A stretch of 6,929 bases of DNA from an uncultured Gemmatimonadota bacterium (GTDB lineage: Bacteria > Gemmatimonadota > Gemmatimonadetes > Longimicrobiales > Gaopeijiaceae), in assembly GCA_938030915.1 (NCBI GenBank), contig CALHIO010000210.1, positions 1 through 6,929 of the forward strand, in the 5' to 3' direction. Of the stretch, positions 5,592 through 6,929 are shown piece after piece (position 1 is the stretch's first letter; each line of letters starts with the position of its first letter). The notes under the pieces were generated by a model that saw nothing but the letters and a program-made list of their open reading frames with translations, searched no databases and was not told where the DNA came from. Both the position numbers and the translations under genes were made by a program.

Positions 5592-6929
5592 CTACTCCCC
5601 GATCAGGCGTCGCACGGGCCCTCGCTCCCAATCCTGAACACTGGAGATGTTCGGGTATCCCCATGCTGCCCCGTTCCAGCCTTGGAAGCCTTCGAGCCGG
5701 AAGATCCAAAGGCCGCTCGAGGAGTCGGATACGAAGATCAGCCCGTCTTCATTTCGGACGTCCACCCCGAAGGTGCCGTTGAACACCGGATTGAAGTCCT
5801 CGTTAAGCGGGCCGATGTAGGTATCGTAGTAACCGACCGTGACGGGGTTCGACGGATCCGCGAGCGAGAAGATCTGAAGCCCATCGACGTAGCCCGATAC
5901 GAAGACGAAGGGCCACCGGACCTCGTGGTTGTGAACGAGGTGTTGCCAGTCTGCGGTCCAAGCGGAAATCGGCGCGCGCACATTCTGCGCCTCACCATCC
6001 AGGACAGGCTGTAGATCGAAGATCCGGAGGGGCGCGTGCCGATACTCGGTCTCGGCTATGACGTATCGGCCGTCGGGAGACGGGGTCACCGTATGCCCGT
6101 ACTGTACCCCTGACACACCTGCCATGGACGCCACCAGGGTGGGGCGCCCAACGTCGCTTACGTCGTAGACGTAGTACCCGCCGGTTCCCCCACCGTAGAA
6201 GCGGTCCTGATCGGTGTCCGGGTGATATCCGACGTACATGTCGTGATACCCGCCGAAGCCCGAGCCATCGGTCGGCACCGGGACACGGCCCACCAGGGCA
6301 CCGTCCTCGTCACCTTCGACGAAACGGCCGAGATCGTAGACGTGGGCGTACGGTCCTCGAACGGTCGTGAAGAGAAGGACCCGGCCGTCACTGTGCTTGT
6401 AAATGAAGATGTTGTGAAAGCCTCCCAAATGATCCGCCTCCCGGATGCGCCCGACTTCACGCACCTGATCAGGGTCGGGGAGCCCCGTCACGTCCAGCAC
6501 TACGGCCCCGACATCGGCGTTCGGTCCGCCCTGTCCGAACTGGAGAGACTGAACCACGTAGTAGCGGCCAGCCCATTTGAAGTGCTTCACGTCCATCGCG
6601 CCGGGCCCGAGATGGAGCTCGTCATCCTCGATCCGCCATTCGTAGAGGATCCGGGGGTTTTCCGGGTTCGAAAGGTCGACGATGTCGACACCGCGCTCGC
6701 CGCCCCCGACCACATTGGCGCGGCTCACGAAGGCGTAGGGCCTATCGAGCTCCTGTTCGATGTCCATATCCGTGACGGTCAGGCGCGCACCCATCGGAAG
6801 GTGCCCGACGACCTCGATGCTCTTACTCCCACGCTGAAGGGGATTCCACGTCTGAGCCCGGAGGGTGGGAGCGAGAAGAGCGGCGAGGATCGATGCAGTC
6901 ACGGCCGGGCGGACCACCCAGCGCAGCGG
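5592..6929 (-). CDS. Secreted LVIVD-repeat-type beta-propeller protein, 5' end at or beyond right window edge
   Basis: This probable periplasmic or outer-surface beta-propeller has no enzyme active site that I can identify. The frame stays open to the window edge. The only start inside is GTG at 6917, with no ribosome-binding site in the 12 bases beyond, so the true start may lie outside. Numbering from that GTG gives 441 residues. Residues 1-22 look like a Sec signal peptide (TASILAALLAPTLRAQ). LVIVD-like blade motifs are GVDIVDLSNPENPRIL (76-91), AHVYDLG (191-197), YYVYDVSDVGRPTLVASM (248-265), LRIFDL (297-302) and GLQIFSLADPSNPVTVGYY (346-364), closing with SDSSSGLWIFRLEG (397-410). Histidines recur at blade-like intervals (H112, H168, H225, H275, H329/H331). 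The layout recalls LVIVD and 'choice-of-anchor B' proteins, but no C-terminal anchor or sorting domain is present. It lies upstream of the TPR gene on the same strand but 235 bp away, so probably in a separate unit. The fold is confident; the role is unknown. Confidence 0.88.
   Translation of the reverse strand, partial: PLRWVVRPAVTASILAALLAPTLRAQTWNPLQRGSKSIEVVGHLPMGARLTVTDMDIEQELDRPYAFVSRANVVGGGERGVDIVDLSNPENPRILYEWRIEDDELHLGPGAMDVKHFKWAGRYYVVQSLQFGQGGPNADVGAVVLDVTGLPDPDQVREVGRIREADHLGGFHNIFIYKHSDGRVLLFTTVRGPYAHVYDLGRFVEGDEDGALVGRVPVPTDGSGFGGYHDMYVGYHPDTDQDRFYGGGTGGYYVYDVSDVGRPTLVASMAGVSGVQYGHTVTPSPDGRYVIAETEYRHAPLRIFDLQPVLDGEAQNVRAPISAWTADWQHLVHNHEVRWPFVFVSGYVDGLQIFSLADPSNPVTVGYYDTYIGPLNEDFNPVFNGTFGVDVRNEDGLIFVSDSSSGLWIFRLEGFQGWNGAAWGYPNISSVQDWERGPVRRLIGE

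Noticed and set aside
5581..5601. CGGGG/CCCCG 5-bp hairpin over the propeller gene stop codon
   Set aside because: The stem is only 5 bp with an 11-base loop and no T-run, so it was not called a terminator.
1..6929. Search for CRISPR arrays, tRNA/rRNA, transposases, integrases, toxin-antitoxin or defence genes
   Set aside because: No regularly spaced direct repeats, RNA gene landmarks or matching protein motifs were found by eye; all long coding space is accounted for by the five genes.

Overview
This 6.9 kb window is a GC-rich (about 60% or more by eye) bacterial chromosome segment. It holds five protein-coding genes, two of them cut by or open to the window edges. No RNA gene, CRISPR array, transposase, integrase or phage gene is visible. 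Two secreted proteins have Sec signal peptides ending in AxA-type sites. That, together with an S9 peptidase, a metal-dependent amidohydrolase and a TPR protein with a distinctive acidic linker, points to a Gram-negative-type free-living heterotroph. The mix and protein style most resemble Gemmatimonadota, but this is inference from recalled family patterns, not a search result.

Layout. On the + strand, the C-terminal part of an imidazolonepropionase-like amidohydrolase enters from the left edge and ends at 1013. A 135-bp gap with one inverted repeat follows, then an AEC (auxin efflux carrier) family transporter at 1149-2090. On the - strand, read right to left, come a secreted LVIVD-type beta-propeller protein (open at the right edge, ending at 5592), a 235-bp gap, a cytoplasmic TPR protein (5356 to 4259), an 82-83-bp gap, and a secreted S9 prolyl-oligopeptidase-family peptidase (4175 to 2100). 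The two sets converge at 2090/2100 with only 9 bp between stop codons.

The most unusual non-coding stretch is 5421-5530, inside the gap between the propeller and TPR genes. It is about 35% GC by direct count, against GC-rich DNA on both sides. The gap contains a 12-bp perfect palindrome, a GTGTTC/GAACAC hairpin, a TTTCTT/AAGAAA inverted repeat and a plausible promoter for the TPR gene.

How the genes relate. The S9 peptidase and amidohydrolase would both act on peptides or amide-type substrates. The AEC carrier would move small organic anions or similar solutes across the inner membrane. This fits a generic scavenging and turnover role, but the genes are not arranged as one operon and no shared pathway is proven. 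I found no convincing undescribed multi-gene system. The best leads are the regularly spaced histidines of the propeller protein, the composite TPR protein and the AT-rich palindromic gap.
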